IMG/VR virus record: IMGVR_UViG_3300032240_002346
Span: 1-34,500 of that record
Direction: 5' to 3' (one strand)
Source: a virus
Length of the DNA: 34,500 nt
Shown: piece after piece, positions 1-7,074 of the stretch
Numbering within the stretch: the first letter of the stretch is position 1
Layout: the number at the start of each line of letters is the position of its first letter
Position numbers and translations under genes: made by a program
The notes under the pieces: generated by a model
Database searches by the model: none
The model's input: only the letters and a program-made list of their open reading frames with translations
What the model was told of the DNA's origin: nothing

Positions 1-1
1 A

Positions 2-451
2 AATGACCCTGATGTTGAAAAAGTTGGTGATGATGGTGAATCTTCAGAAACTGAAGAATTAGAAATTACTGATTTAGTAAAATCGCAACAAAATATTGAA
101 ACAAAACAAGAAGAATATTTTAATAACTTATTTAATCAATTAACTGATTTAGAAAGTAAATTAAGTAATATGGAAAATATTTTTACTAAATTAAATGATA
201 TTGAAGCAAAGATTGAAAAATACAGAGAAAAAACTCCACAAGAAAAACTTGAATTAAGAAGTTTAGATTCTGGACCGTTTAATCAAAAACTTACAGATTT
301 TTTTGTTGACAAAGAACAAGATATTGAAAAATCAGGAAAAAATGAATATGTTTTAACTACTGATGAAGTTGAAGATTTTACACCTTCAGAAATTAAAACA
401 ACCTTTAACGACTTTGGAGAAGAATCACAATACAAACCTTTGAAATTCTAA
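2..451 (+). CDS. Acidic coiled-coil protein, 5' partial, unknown function
   Basis: The reading frame is open from base 2 and runs without a stop to TAA at 449-451, so 149 residues are visible and the true start lies left of the window; the ATG at 170 is in frame but the same acidic composition continues upstream of it, so I treat it as internal. The visible part is rich in Glu, Asp and Lys, with a heptad-like stretch around visible residues 25-75 (QLTDLESKLSNMENIF, KLNDIEAKIEKY) that suggests a coiled coil. No catalytic motif, signal peptide or membrane segment is seen. It lies directly upstream of the ssDNA-binding protein gene, separated by a promoter-like region. I do not recognise the family. 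A scaffold or replication-accessory role would be a guess. Confidence 0.7.
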   Translation, partial: NDPDVEKVGDDGESSETEELEITDLVKSQQNIETKQEEYFNNLFNQLTDLESKLSNMENIFTKLNDIEAKIEKYREKTPQEKLELRSLDSGPFNQKLTDFFVDKEQDIEKSGKNEYVLTTDEVEDFTPSEIKTTFNDFGEESQYKPLKF

Positions 452-460
452 ATTTCAAAT

Positions 461-489
461 TTGACTATCACGGCTGACACACTTATACT
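461..489 (+). promoter_or_regulatory. Candidate sigma70-type promoter for the gp32-like gene
   Basis: TTGACT at 461-466 and TATACT at 484-489 are separated by exactly 17 bases; each hexamer matches the bacterial sigma70 consensus at 5 of 6 positions. Transcription would start near 496, giving a leader of about 25 bases before the ATG at 521. It sits in one of the larger gaps of the left half, before a gene whose product is normally needed in large amounts. The caveat is that Bacteroidota housekeeping promoters usually read TTTG/TAnnTTTG rather than the E. coli consensus, so use in the inferred host is uncertain. Confidence 0.45.
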
Positions 490-520
490 TGAATATTAAC
501 TAATAAATTATACAAACAAA

Positions 521-1360
521 ATGGCGACAAATTCTCTAGACGCTGTACTCGCTCAGTACGAAAAAGCGAAAAGCGGAGGTAACTCTGCAAACAAAATGTC
601 TCAAGAAGACAGAATGAAAAAATATTTTGCGGCAATCTTAACGCAAAATGAAAACTCAGGACAGAAACGTCTTCGTATTCTACCAACACCTGACGGGTCA
701 TCACCTTTCAAGGAAGTATGGTACCATGAAGTACAAGTTGAGGGTAAATGGAATAAAATCTATGACCCAGGAAAGAACGACAACGAGCGTTCACCTTTGA
801 CTGAAATTCATGACGAATTAATGTCAACAGGTAAAGAATCAGATAAAGAACTTGCAAAGGCGTACAAACCACGTAAATTCTATATCGTTAAAGTTGTTGA
901 CCGTGATAACGAGGCGGACGGAGTTAAGTTCTGGCGTTTTAAACATAACTACAAGAACGAAGGTATCCTTGACAAAATCATTCCAATTTGGAAAGCTAAG
1001 GGTGATATCACTGACCCTGTTAATGGACGTGATTTAATCATTGAGTTGGCTAAAGCAAAAACTCCTAAAGGTGCGACTTATACAGTTATTCAGACTGTTA
1101 TGCATGACGACCCATCACCTGTTCATACAGATGCTGAGACGGCTAAAGCTTGGACTGAAGACCCACTTACTTGGGTGGATGTTTACTCTAAAAAACCTGT
1201 TGAGTATTTGGAAGCAATTGCTCGTGGAGAAACTCCAAGATGGTCATCTGATTTAGGCAAATACGTTTATGGTGATAGTTCATCTGACGAAGGTACTATC
1301 GGTGGTTCATATGTTGACCCACAGGCTGAGTCTGAGCCGGATGGTGATTTACCATTCTAA
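521..1360 (+). CDS. gp32: T4 gp32-like single-stranded DNA-binding protein, no zinc-site cysteines
   Basis: The 279-residue product should coat single-stranded DNA during replication, recombination and repair and organise the UvsX and gp41 machinery. The support is overall similarity to T4-type gp32: a basic N-terminal part for cooperative binding, a core with KRLRILPTPDG (49-59) and GVKFWRFKHNYKNEGILDKI (134-153), and a Ser/Asp/Glu-rich tail from about 252 ending in DGDLPF. T4 gp32 is 301 residues and binds zinc through one His and three Cys; this protein has no Cys at all, and the region that would hold the site (about 69-95) is occupied by polar residues around YDPGKNDNERSP. The DLPF tip resembles the partner-binding tip of bacterial SSB, a convergence I infer. 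There is no Shine-Dalgarno; the leader ends in ACAAACAAA. A strong terminator follows, which fits separate high expression. Confidence 0.9.
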   Translation: MATNSLDAVLAQYEKAKSGGNSANKMSQEDRMKKYFAAILTQNENSGQKRLRILPTPDGSSPFKEVWYHEVQVEGKWNKIYDPGKNDNERSPLTEIHDELMSTGKESDKELAKAYKPRKFYIVKVVDRDNEADGVKFWRFKHNYKNEGILDKIIPIWKAKGDITDPVNGRDLIIELAKAKTPKGATYTVIQTVMHDDPSPVHTDAETAKAWTEDPLTWVDVYSKKPVEYLEAIARGETPRWSSDLGKYVYGDSSSDEGTIGGSYVDPQAESEPDGDLPF

Positions 1361-1366
1361 TTTATA

Positions 1367-1414
1367 AAAGGTTGGACACTAATATACACAAAGTGTCCAA
1401 CCTTTGCTATTTTT
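1367..1414 (+). terminator. Strong intrinsic terminator after the gp32-like gene
   Basis: A perfect 14-bp stem, AAAGGTTGGACACT (1367-1380) paired with AGTGTCCAACCTTT (1392-1405), encloses an 11-base loop and is followed by GCTA and TTTTT (1410-1414). It lies seven bases after the gp32-like stop and would make gp32 mRNA end separately from uvsX, or protect its 3' end while letting some readthrough feed the downstream recombination genes. Confidence 0.88.
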
Positions 1415-1445
1415 AAACTACAAACAAACTAAATCATAGACATTT

Positions 1446-2444
1446 ATGGCAATAAAGAAAAAAGAATTTTCATTAGATGCAATCAAAGACAAATATTCCA
1501 CAAAAACAAAATATAAAGAAACCGAGTTTTATGAAGTCGGTGAAGCTTTCCATAATAGTTGCGGTTTACCTGGTCCTGCTTTGGGTAACATCAACATGTT
1601 CTTGGGTCACTCGAACTCTTCAAAAACGACTGCGCTTGTCAAAGCCGCTGTGTCTGCTCAGCAGAAGGGGCATTTGCCTGTTTTTGTTATCACCGAGAAA
1701 AAATGGAGCTGGAACCACGCAGTAGAACTTGGTCTTAATGCTGAAATGGTTGACGGTGAATGGGATGGTCAGTTTATCTTTAACGATAACTTTGACTATA
1801 TTGAACAAGTTACCGATTACATTAACGAACTATTAGACGAACAAGAAAAAGGTAATATTCCTTATTCTCTTTGTTTCCTTTGGGATTCAGTCGGTTCGGT
1901 TCCTTGTAAGATGACATTTGACGGTAAGGGTGGAAAACAACATAACGCATCTGTATTAGCAGATAAGATTGGTATGGGTATTCAAGCTCGTATTACTAAA
2001 TCTCGTAAGGAAGATTATCCATACACAAATACAATGGTGGTAGTTAATCAACCTTGGGTTGAATTACCTGACAATCCATTTGGACAACCAACAATCAAGG
2101 CAAAAGGTGGTGAGGCTCTTTGGTTAGCGTCGGCTCTTGTATTCTTGTTTGGTAATCAGAAAAACGCTGGCATCAATCACATTACCGCAACTAAAAATGG
2201 TAGAACGGTATCTTACGCCATCAGAACAAAAATATCTGTCCTAAAAAACCATATCAATGGATTAGGATATAAAGATGGTAAGATTATTGCAACGCCACAA
2301 GGATATATTGTTGACGATAAAGATGCTCTTGAAAAATACAAAAAAGAATATTCACAGTATTGGAACGCAATTCTTTCAGGTACTGGAGAAATTACTCTTG
2401 ATGAATCTGAAGAAACTTTTGCAAACGAAAACGAACCATTTTAA
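1446..2444 (+). CDS. uvsX: UvsX-like RecA-family recombinase
   Basis: The 332-residue product should form ATP-dependent filaments on gp32-cleared ssDNA and catalyse strand exchange for recombination-dependent replication. It shows the RecA/UvsX core: a Walker A with the variant sequence GHSNSSKT (54-61), in which Asn-Ser-Ser replaces the usual Gly-rich stretch as is typical of UvsX; a likely catalytic Glu84 in VFVITEKKW; Walker B LCFLWD ending at Asp147; a loop region rich in Gly/Lys (158-175, DGKGGKQHNASVLADK) in the L2 position; and VVVNQPW (198-204), matching the NQ of RecA. The C-terminus is acidic and ends NENEPF. T4 UvsX is 391 residues, so this is shorter at the C-terminus. It follows the gp32 terminator and is nine bases ahead of the nuclease gene, so the two are probably co-transcribed. 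Confidence 0.9.
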   Translation: MAIKKKEFSLDAIKDKYSTKTKYKETEFYEVGEAFHNSCGLPGPALGNINMFLGHSNSSKTTALVKAAVSAQQKGHLPVFVITEKKWSWNHAVELGLNAEMVDGEWDGQFIFNDNFDYIEQVTDYINELLDEQEKGNIPYSLCFLWDSVGSVPCKMTFDGKGGKQHNASVLADKIGMGIQARITKSRKEDYPYTNTMVVVNQPWVELPDNPFGQPTIKAKGGEALWLASALVFLFGNQKNAGINHITATKNGRTVSYAIRTKISVLKNHINGLGYKDGKIIATPQGYIVDDKDALEKYKKEYSQYWNAILSGTGEITLDESEETFANENEPF

Positions 2445-2453
2445 TTTTAGTTC

Positions 2454-3458
2454 GTGAAAAAAACACTACTTGTTGACGGAAACAATCTGATGAAAATTGG
2501 GTTTCATGGTGTGAAGGACTACTTCCACAATGGAGAACACATTGGAGCATTGTATCATTTTATGAATACACTTCGTAAATTCATAAACGAACAAAACTTT
2601 GACAAGGTGGTAGTACTTTGGGATGGTGAAGATTCCACGAGTTTACGTGGAATTCTTTACCCCAAATACAAACAAAACCGACGATTGGTTATGGAGGATG
2701 ATATCTTTATGTCCTACCTAAAACAAAAAAATCGTATCAAACAATATTTGGAAGAGGTCTATATAAGACAATTAGAAATTAGTGGAAGAGAGGCAGATGA
2801 TTTAATTGCTTATTATTGTCAAGTATCTGAAAATGAAGACAAATTAATTTTTTCATCAGACAGAGACTTAACACAACTTATTTCCGAAAAGGTGTCCATA
2901 TACTCACCATCAGTTAAAGCTACGTTTAAACACGGGGATAAGATTAAATTTGATGACTTTGAGTTCCCACACTATAACGTAAAGACATTAAAGATATTAA
3001 CTGGTGATAAATCAGATAATATTGAAGGTATCTATCTTTTGGGTGAAAAAACTTTAGTTAAATTTTTTCCTGAGATACTTGAAAAAGAAGTTTCTTATAA
3101 CGATATTTTAACAAGAGCGGAAGATTTGTTAAAAGAACAAAAAGACAATCAAACTTTAAAAAACCTTTTAACTGGTAAAACAAAATCAGGTATCTTTGAA
3201 AAAGAATTTTTCCAAGTTAATGAACAGATTGTTGACTTATCTAATCCTTTATTGAGGGATGATGACAAAGAAGAGATACTATCAATAGTTACAGAAAAAT
3301 TAGATATTGAGGGTAGAAGTTACAAGAACTTAATTAAGTATATGGTTGAGGACGGGTTGTTCAAATACCTACCAAAAGGGGACGATGCTTGGACATATTT
3401 CATCCAACCATTTATGAAATTAACAAGAAAAGAAAAAACAAAAACAAACAAAAAATAA
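2454..3458 (+). CDS. 5'-3' exonuclease / T4 RNase H-like flap endonuclease
   Basis: The 334-residue product is predicted to remove RNA primers and 5' flaps from lagging-strand fragments. All the metal-binding acidic motifs of the FEN/PolA 5' nuclease family are visible: Asp8 in LLVDGNN, Asp57 in VLWDGED, Glu113-Asp115-Asp116 in GREADD, Asp136/Asp138 in SSDRDL, and Asp185/Asp188 in LTGDKSDNI, which belongs to the helix-hairpin-helix region. Length fits T4 RNase H (305 residues) better than a full PolA, and no polymerase domain follows. The start is GTG at 2454; no in-frame ATG gives the Asp8 motif at the proper N-terminal distance. It lies nine bases after uvsX and three bases before the next gene, in one apparent operon. 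The tail is very Lys-rich. Confidence 0.88.
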   Translation: MKKTLLVDGNNLMKIGFHGVKDYFHNGEHIGALYHFMNTLRKFINEQNFDKVVVLWDGEDSTSLRGILYPKYKQNRRLVMEDDIFMSYLKQKNRIKQYLEEVYIRQLEISGREADDLIAYYCQVSENEDKLIFSSDRDLTQLISEKVSIYSPSVKATFKHGDKIKFDDFEFPHYNVKTLKILTGDKSDNIEGIYLLGEKTLVKFFPEILEKEVSYNDILTRAEDLLKEQKDNQTLKNLLTGKTKSGIFEKEFFQVNEQIVDLSNPLLRDDDKEEILSIVTEKLDIEGRSYKNLIKYMVEDGLFKYLPKGDDAWTYFIQPFMKLTRKEKTKTNKK

Positions 3459-3461
3459 ATT

Positions 3462-3914
3462 ATGAAAGAACAAGACATTACCAAACTGGAATTCTTGATG
3501 ACGGTAAACAACAATTTTATCGTACAACGTTTTTTTAACGTTAAGGGGTATAACCCAAAGGCTCACAACTCGGCTGAGTTGATTGACATTATGGATGGTT
3601 TCATATCAGAGTTGAAAGAAAATTTCAAAATGAAAACTGTAAATTACATGTTGGACAATCAATATCAGATTAGTGAAGACCCTGAGGTTTTAAACACATC
3701 ATTCACTGATGGGCCTGAGTCGTTTAACATCTATATCAAAAATGGTGATACGACAATGTGTCATTATACGTTTGATGCTAAACTTTATCCACCAAAGATA
3801 AGATACACCGTAGACATACGTCCGTTCCTAAAAGGTATCCTTTTTGGTCTTACTGACATATTGTCGGCAAGAAATTTAACACACGAATACATGGGTTATC
3901 AGCTGGCTCGTTGA
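3462..3914 (+). CDS. Conserved-looking phage protein of unknown function, 150 residues
   Basis: This compact mixed alpha/beta protein begins MKEQDITKLEFLM and ends YMGYQLAR. It has no Cys pair, Walker motif, signal peptide or membrane segment; a single Cys lies in TTMCHYTF. The frame is supported by tight packing (three bases after the nuclease stop) and by normal codon use. Its position, between RNase H and the gp41-like helicase, is where T4-like phages keep small replication or transcription accessory proteins (UvsY, gp33, DsbA, gp59), but I see no sequence resemblance strong enough to name any of them. It is the last gene before a TATTTATT motif. Confidence 0.72.
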   Translation: MKEQDITKLEFLMTVNNNFIVQRFFNVKGYNPKAHNSAELIDIMDGFISELKENFKMKTVNYMLDNQYQISEDPEVLNTSFTDGPESFNIYIKNGDTTMCHYTFDAKLYPPKIRYTVDIRPFLKGILFGLTDILSARNLTHEYMGYQLAR

Positions 3915-3922
3915 TATTTATT
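3915..3922 (+). promoter_or_regulatory. TATTTATT motif upstream of the helicase gene
   Basis: TATTTATT in the context ttgaTATTTATTcta lies immediately after the preceding stop codon and 17 bases before the gp41-like ATG at 3940. It is one of seven similar motifs placed before leading genes of apparent transcription blocks in this window. A promoter role is inferred from position and recurrence only. Confidence 0.35.
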
Positions 3923-3939
3923 CTAAAAACAAACATAAT

Positions 3940-5310
3940 ATGGCTGACAAAAATTTTGACTATTTGGGAGAGACCTTCCAATTACAACTTCTTAACCAAA
4001 TGATACTTGATAAGGATTTTTCACACTCAATTATTGAGGTGATGGAATCTACTTATTTTGAAAACAAATACTTTAGATTATTTGTTCAGATGGTAAAAGA
4101 ATACTATTCAAAGTTTGAACACAGTCCTAGTTTTGAGACAATTCAACAAAAAGCTAAGAGTGAAATTAGTCAGGAGTTATTATTAAAGATAACTCTTGAC
4201 ACTATTTCTGATATACAAAATGTTACCGAAGAAGGTACTCAGTTTGTTCAGGAAAAGGCATTGAAGTTTTGTAAACAACAAGAACTTCAAAAAGTTATGG
4301 ATAAAGCTAAGAAAATCATTGACCACGGTGAGTTTGAAAACTACGACACTTTGGAAGAAATGGTTAGAGGAGCTTTACAGGTTGGAAACGTGGATAGAGG
4401 AACGGGAGATGTGTTTCAAGACTTAGATGAAGTATTAGCGGATGATTATAGACATCCAATCCCTATGGGAATACCGGGTATTGATAATCTTTTGAAAGGT
4501 GGTTTGGCGAAAGGAGAAATTGGTGTTATATTAGCACCCACTGGTGTTGGTAAGTCAACACTGACAACAAAGATTGCTAATCACGCTTTTAATTTAGGTT
4601 TTAATGTATTACAAATTTTCTTTGAGGATAACTATAAAATCATTCAGAGAAAACATTTTACGTGTTGGACGGGTATAGCACCTGACGAACTTGGTAATCA
4701 TAAAGAAAAAGTTATGGCTAAAATCGCGGAGATTAAAGAAACGATGCCAAACAAGTTGATTATGAAAAAGTTACCTTCGGATACACTAACGATGAATCAG
4801 ATTAAGAATCAGATTAGAAAGTTGATTGCCGATGGTACAAGGATTGATGTGGTTATTTTAGATTATATTGATTGTGTAACACCTGAAAAGATGATGGACG
4901 ATGAATGGAAATCTGAGGGTTCAGTTATGAGAGCATTTGAATCAATGTGTCATGAATTGGATATTGCTGGTTGGACGGCAACACAGGGTAATAGAAGTTC
5001 TATTTCATCTGATGTGGTAACAACTGACCAAATGGGTGGTTCTATTAAAAAGGCTCAGGTAGGACACGTTATCATTACGGTAGCTAAGTCACTACAACAA
5101 AAAGAATTAAATCTTGCGACTATTGCTATTACAAAGTCAAGAATTGGTAAAGACGGAGTGGTATTTGAAAACTGTAAGTTTAATAACGAAATGTTAGAAA
5201 TTGATACAGAAAGTACTACAACATTCTTAGGACTTGAGGAACAGAAGGAAGAAAAGAACCGAAACAGGATTAAAGAAATTATGGAAAAAAGAAAACAACA
5301 ACAGGTATAA
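3940..5310 (+). CDS. gp41: T4 gp41-like (DnaB-family) replicative DNA helicase
   Basis: The 456-residue product should be the hexameric 5'-3' helicase that unwinds DNA at the phage fork and works with a primase. The N-terminal 150 residues resemble the helical DnaB/gp41 N-terminal domain. The RecA-like motor domain begins near 165: Walker A APTGVGKST (199-207), likely catalytic Glu229 in QIFFEDN, Walker B VVILDYID with Asp308, Gln349 in TATQGN as motif H3, and KSRIGKDG (399-406) near the arginine finger position. T4 gp41 is 475 residues, so length is close. The tail is basic (KNRNRIKEIMEKRKQQQ), suited to partner or DNA contacts. No primase partner is seen in this window. A TATTTATT motif precedes it. 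Confidence 0.92.
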   Translation: MADKNFDYLGETFQLQLLNQMILDKDFSHSIIEVMESTYFENKYFRLFVQMVKEYYSKFEHSPSFETIQQKAKSEISQELLLKITLDTISDIQNVTEEGTQFVQEKALKFCKQQELQKVMDKAKKIIDHGEFENYDTLEEMVRGALQVGNVDRGTGDVFQDLDEVLADDYRHPIPMGIPGIDNLLKGGLAKGEIGVILAPTGVGKSTLTTKIANHAFNLGFNVLQIFFEDNYKIIQRKHFTCWTGIAPDELGNHKEKVMAKIAEIKETMPNKLIMKKLPSDTLTMNQIKNQIRKLIADGTRIDVVILDYIDCVTPEKMMDDEWKSEGSVMRAFESMCHELDIAGWTATQGNRSSISSDVVTTDQMGGSIKKAQVGHVIITVAKSLQQKELNLATIAITKSRIGKDGVVFENCKFNNEMLEIDTESTTTFLGLEEQKEEKNRNRIKEIMEKRKQQQV

Positions 5311-5350
5311 AGAAAACTTAAATAAATTAGTAATATTAAAAATATTGAGA

Positions 5351-5358
5351 TATTTATT
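5351..5358 (+). promoter_or_regulatory. TATTTATT motif directly before the homing endonuclease gene
   Basis: TATTTATT, preceded by GAGA, is only three bases upstream of the ATG at 5362. If it acts as a -10 element, transcription would begin at or just inside the start codon, so the message would be leaderless or initiation would use another site. The arrangement matches the one before the flavodoxin-like gene (9560-9567) almost exactly. Confidence 0.35.
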
Positions 5359-5361
5359 AAT

Positions 5362-6090
5362 ATGGAAACAATTGTAATTTATGGAATTTTTCATCCGGAC
5401 AAACCTGAGATAATAAGGTATGTTGGAAAAACAAAAAAAGATATAAAAGAACGGTTACGACAACACATTTATTTAAGTAAAAAAAATATTAAAAGACCTT
5501 TATATTTGTGGATAAAAAAAATGTTGAAAGAAAATAAAATTCCTGAAATAAAAGTAATTGAAGAAACTAATGATAAAGAATGGGTTGAAAAAGAAATATA
5601 TTGGATAAAAAATTATAAAGAAACTAATAAATTACTTAATCTGACCGACGGTGGTGAGTCAAATCTTAATTATGTTCCGAGCGAGGAAACTAGAAAAAAA
5701 ATATCAAAAAGTAATAAAGGAAAACATAATTATTGGAAAGGTAAAAAATTGTCAGACGAACATAAAGAAAAAATTGGAAAATCAGGTAAAGGGAAAAAAA
5801 GAACCCAAGAGACTAAAAAAAATATTAGTAATTCTTTAATTGGAAAAAAATTATCAAAAGAACATAAATTAAAACTTAGTCAAAATAGTTACTTAAAAGG
5901 GAAACCTGCAAAAAATGTTAGAAAAGTAAAAAAAATATGTTTAAAAACAAAAAAAATTTTAGAAATATATCCATCATTAGAAATTGCTTGTAAAAAAAAT
6001 AATATTAAAAATAAAGGTAATATTGTTTTAGTTTGTAAGGGGGTTAGAAATTCGTGTGGTGGTTTTTTTTGGGAATACGTAAATAATTAA
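5362..6090 (+). CDS. GIY-YIG homing endonuclease with NUMOD3 repeats
   Basis: This 242-residue protein is predicted to make a site-specific DNA break that promotes copying of its own gene into phages lacking it. The GIY-YIG nuclease domain fills residues 1-95: YGI (7-9), RYVGKT (19-24), Arg31/Arg33 in KERLRQH as the catalytic Arg candidates, Glu78 in EKEIYWIK as the metal ligand candidate, and LLNLTDGG closing the domain. About 107-180 holds NUMOD3-type DNA-binding repeats (SKSNKGK, LSDEHKEKIGKSGKGK, LSKEHKLKLS), and 185-242 resembles the NUMOD1/helix-turn-helix module with GGFFWEY at the end. The gene is extremely A/Lys-rich compared with its neighbours and stands free between the helicase and nrdB genes, as expected for a mobile intergenic insertion. 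No intron borders are seen. Confidence 0.9.
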   Translation: METIVIYGIFHPDKPEIIRYVGKTKKDIKERLRQHIYLSKKNIKRPLYLWIKKMLKENKIPEIKVIEETNDKEWVEKEIYWIKNYKETNKLLNLTDGGESNLNYVPSEETRKKISKSNKGKHNYWKGKKLSDEHKEKIGKSGKGKKRTQETKKNISNSLIGKKLSKEHKLKLSQNSYLKGKPAKNVRKVKKICLKTKKILEIYPSLEIACKKNNIKNKGNIVLVCKGVRNSCGGFFWEYVNN

Positions 6091-6104
6091 ATAAAAATAA
6101 AAAA

Positions 6105-7055
6105 ATGAAAGAAAAAATTTTAGAAATTAATCCGAACCGATTTGTAATATTTCCTATCCATCACAATGATATTTGGGAATATTATAAGATGCATCAAGCG
6201 GCGTTTTGGACGGCAGAAGAAATTGATTTAAGCGGTGACCTAAGAGATTGGGAAAACTTATCAGAGAATGAACAGTATTTTGTAAAAAATATTTTATCGT
6301 TTTTCGCAGCGTCAGATGGTATCGTAAATGAAAACTTAGCGGAGAATTTCTATAGGGAAGTACAATACCCTGAGGCTAAATTTTTCTATGGTATGCAACT
6401 TGCTATGGAGAATATTCATAGTCTAATGTACTCACTTCTTATTGATACTTACGTGTCAAATGAAGACGAGAAGAACAAATGTTTTACGGCCTTAGATAAC
6501 CTACCAGCAGTTCAAAAGAAAGCTAAATGGGCTTTAGATTGGATTGAAAACGCATCGTTTCAAGAAAGATTAGTTGCTTTTGCAGCAGTTGAGGGTATCT
6601 TCTTTTCAGGTTCATTCTGTTCTATCTTTTGGTTGAAATCAAGAGGTATTATGCAAGGATTATGTAATGCTAACGCTTTGATTTTCAAAGACGAAAACTT
6701 ACACTGTGACTTTGCAATTCATTTATTGAACAATCATATTGAAAATAAACCAAGTGAAAAAAGAATTAAAGAAATTCTATTGTCTGCATTAGAGATTGAA
6801 AAAGAGTTCATCACTGAATCACTACCAGTTTCACTTATCGGTATGAATTCAAATTTGATGAAACAATATCTTGAGTTTGTTGTTGATGGATTATTAGTGA
6901 AATTTGGATGTAAAAAACAATTTAATGTTGAACAACCATTCAAATTTATGGAACAAATCGCAGTTGAAACAAAAGGTAATTTCTTTGAGTCACGTACCGT
7001 TGAATATCAAAAGGCCAAGTTAAATGAGACCATCTCCTTTACTGACGATTTTTAA
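6105..7055 (+). CDS. nrdB: Ribonucleotide reductase small subunit (class I beta, eukaryote-like R2)
   Basis: The 316-residue product should house the diiron-tyrosyl radical cofactor that lets NrdA reduce ribonucleotides to deoxyribonucleotides. All expected residues are present: iron ligands Asp41 (FWTAEEIDLS), Glu102 and His105 (AMENIHSLMYS), Glu163 (AAVEGIFF), Glu197 and His200 (FKDENLHCDF), and radical Tyr109. The text around them, including FFAASDGIVNENL (66-78) and LLIDTY, resembles eukaryotic R2 and many Bacteroidota NrdB more than the E. coli Ia type. The C-terminus, NFFESRTVEYQKA followed by TISFTDDF, is the peptide that docks on NrdA. It sits 14 bases after the homing endonuclease and 19 bases before nrdA, presumably as an operon. 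Confidence 0.95.
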   Translation: MKEKILEINPNRFVIFPIHHNDIWEYYKMHQAAFWTAEEIDLSGDLRDWENLSENEQYFVKNILSFFAASDGIVNENLAENFYREVQYPEAKFFYGMQLAMENIHSLMYSLLIDTYVSNEDEKNKCFTALDNLPAVQKKAKWALDWIENASFQERLVAFAAVEGIFFSGSFCSIFWLKSRGIMQGLCNANALIFKDENLHCDFAIHLLNNHIENKPSEKRIKEILLSALEIEKEFITESLPVSLIGMNSNLMKQYLEFVVDGLLVKFGCKKQFNVEQPFKFMEQIAVETKGNFFESRTVEYQKAKLNETISFTDDF

Positions 7056-7074
7056 TTTACTATCTTTTTAAACT

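Noticed and set aside
5325-5346. AATATT-AAA-AATATT palindrome after the helicase gene as a terminator
   Set aside because: The stem is short and purely A-T, with no T-run; it is likely to occur by chance in such AT-rich DNA.
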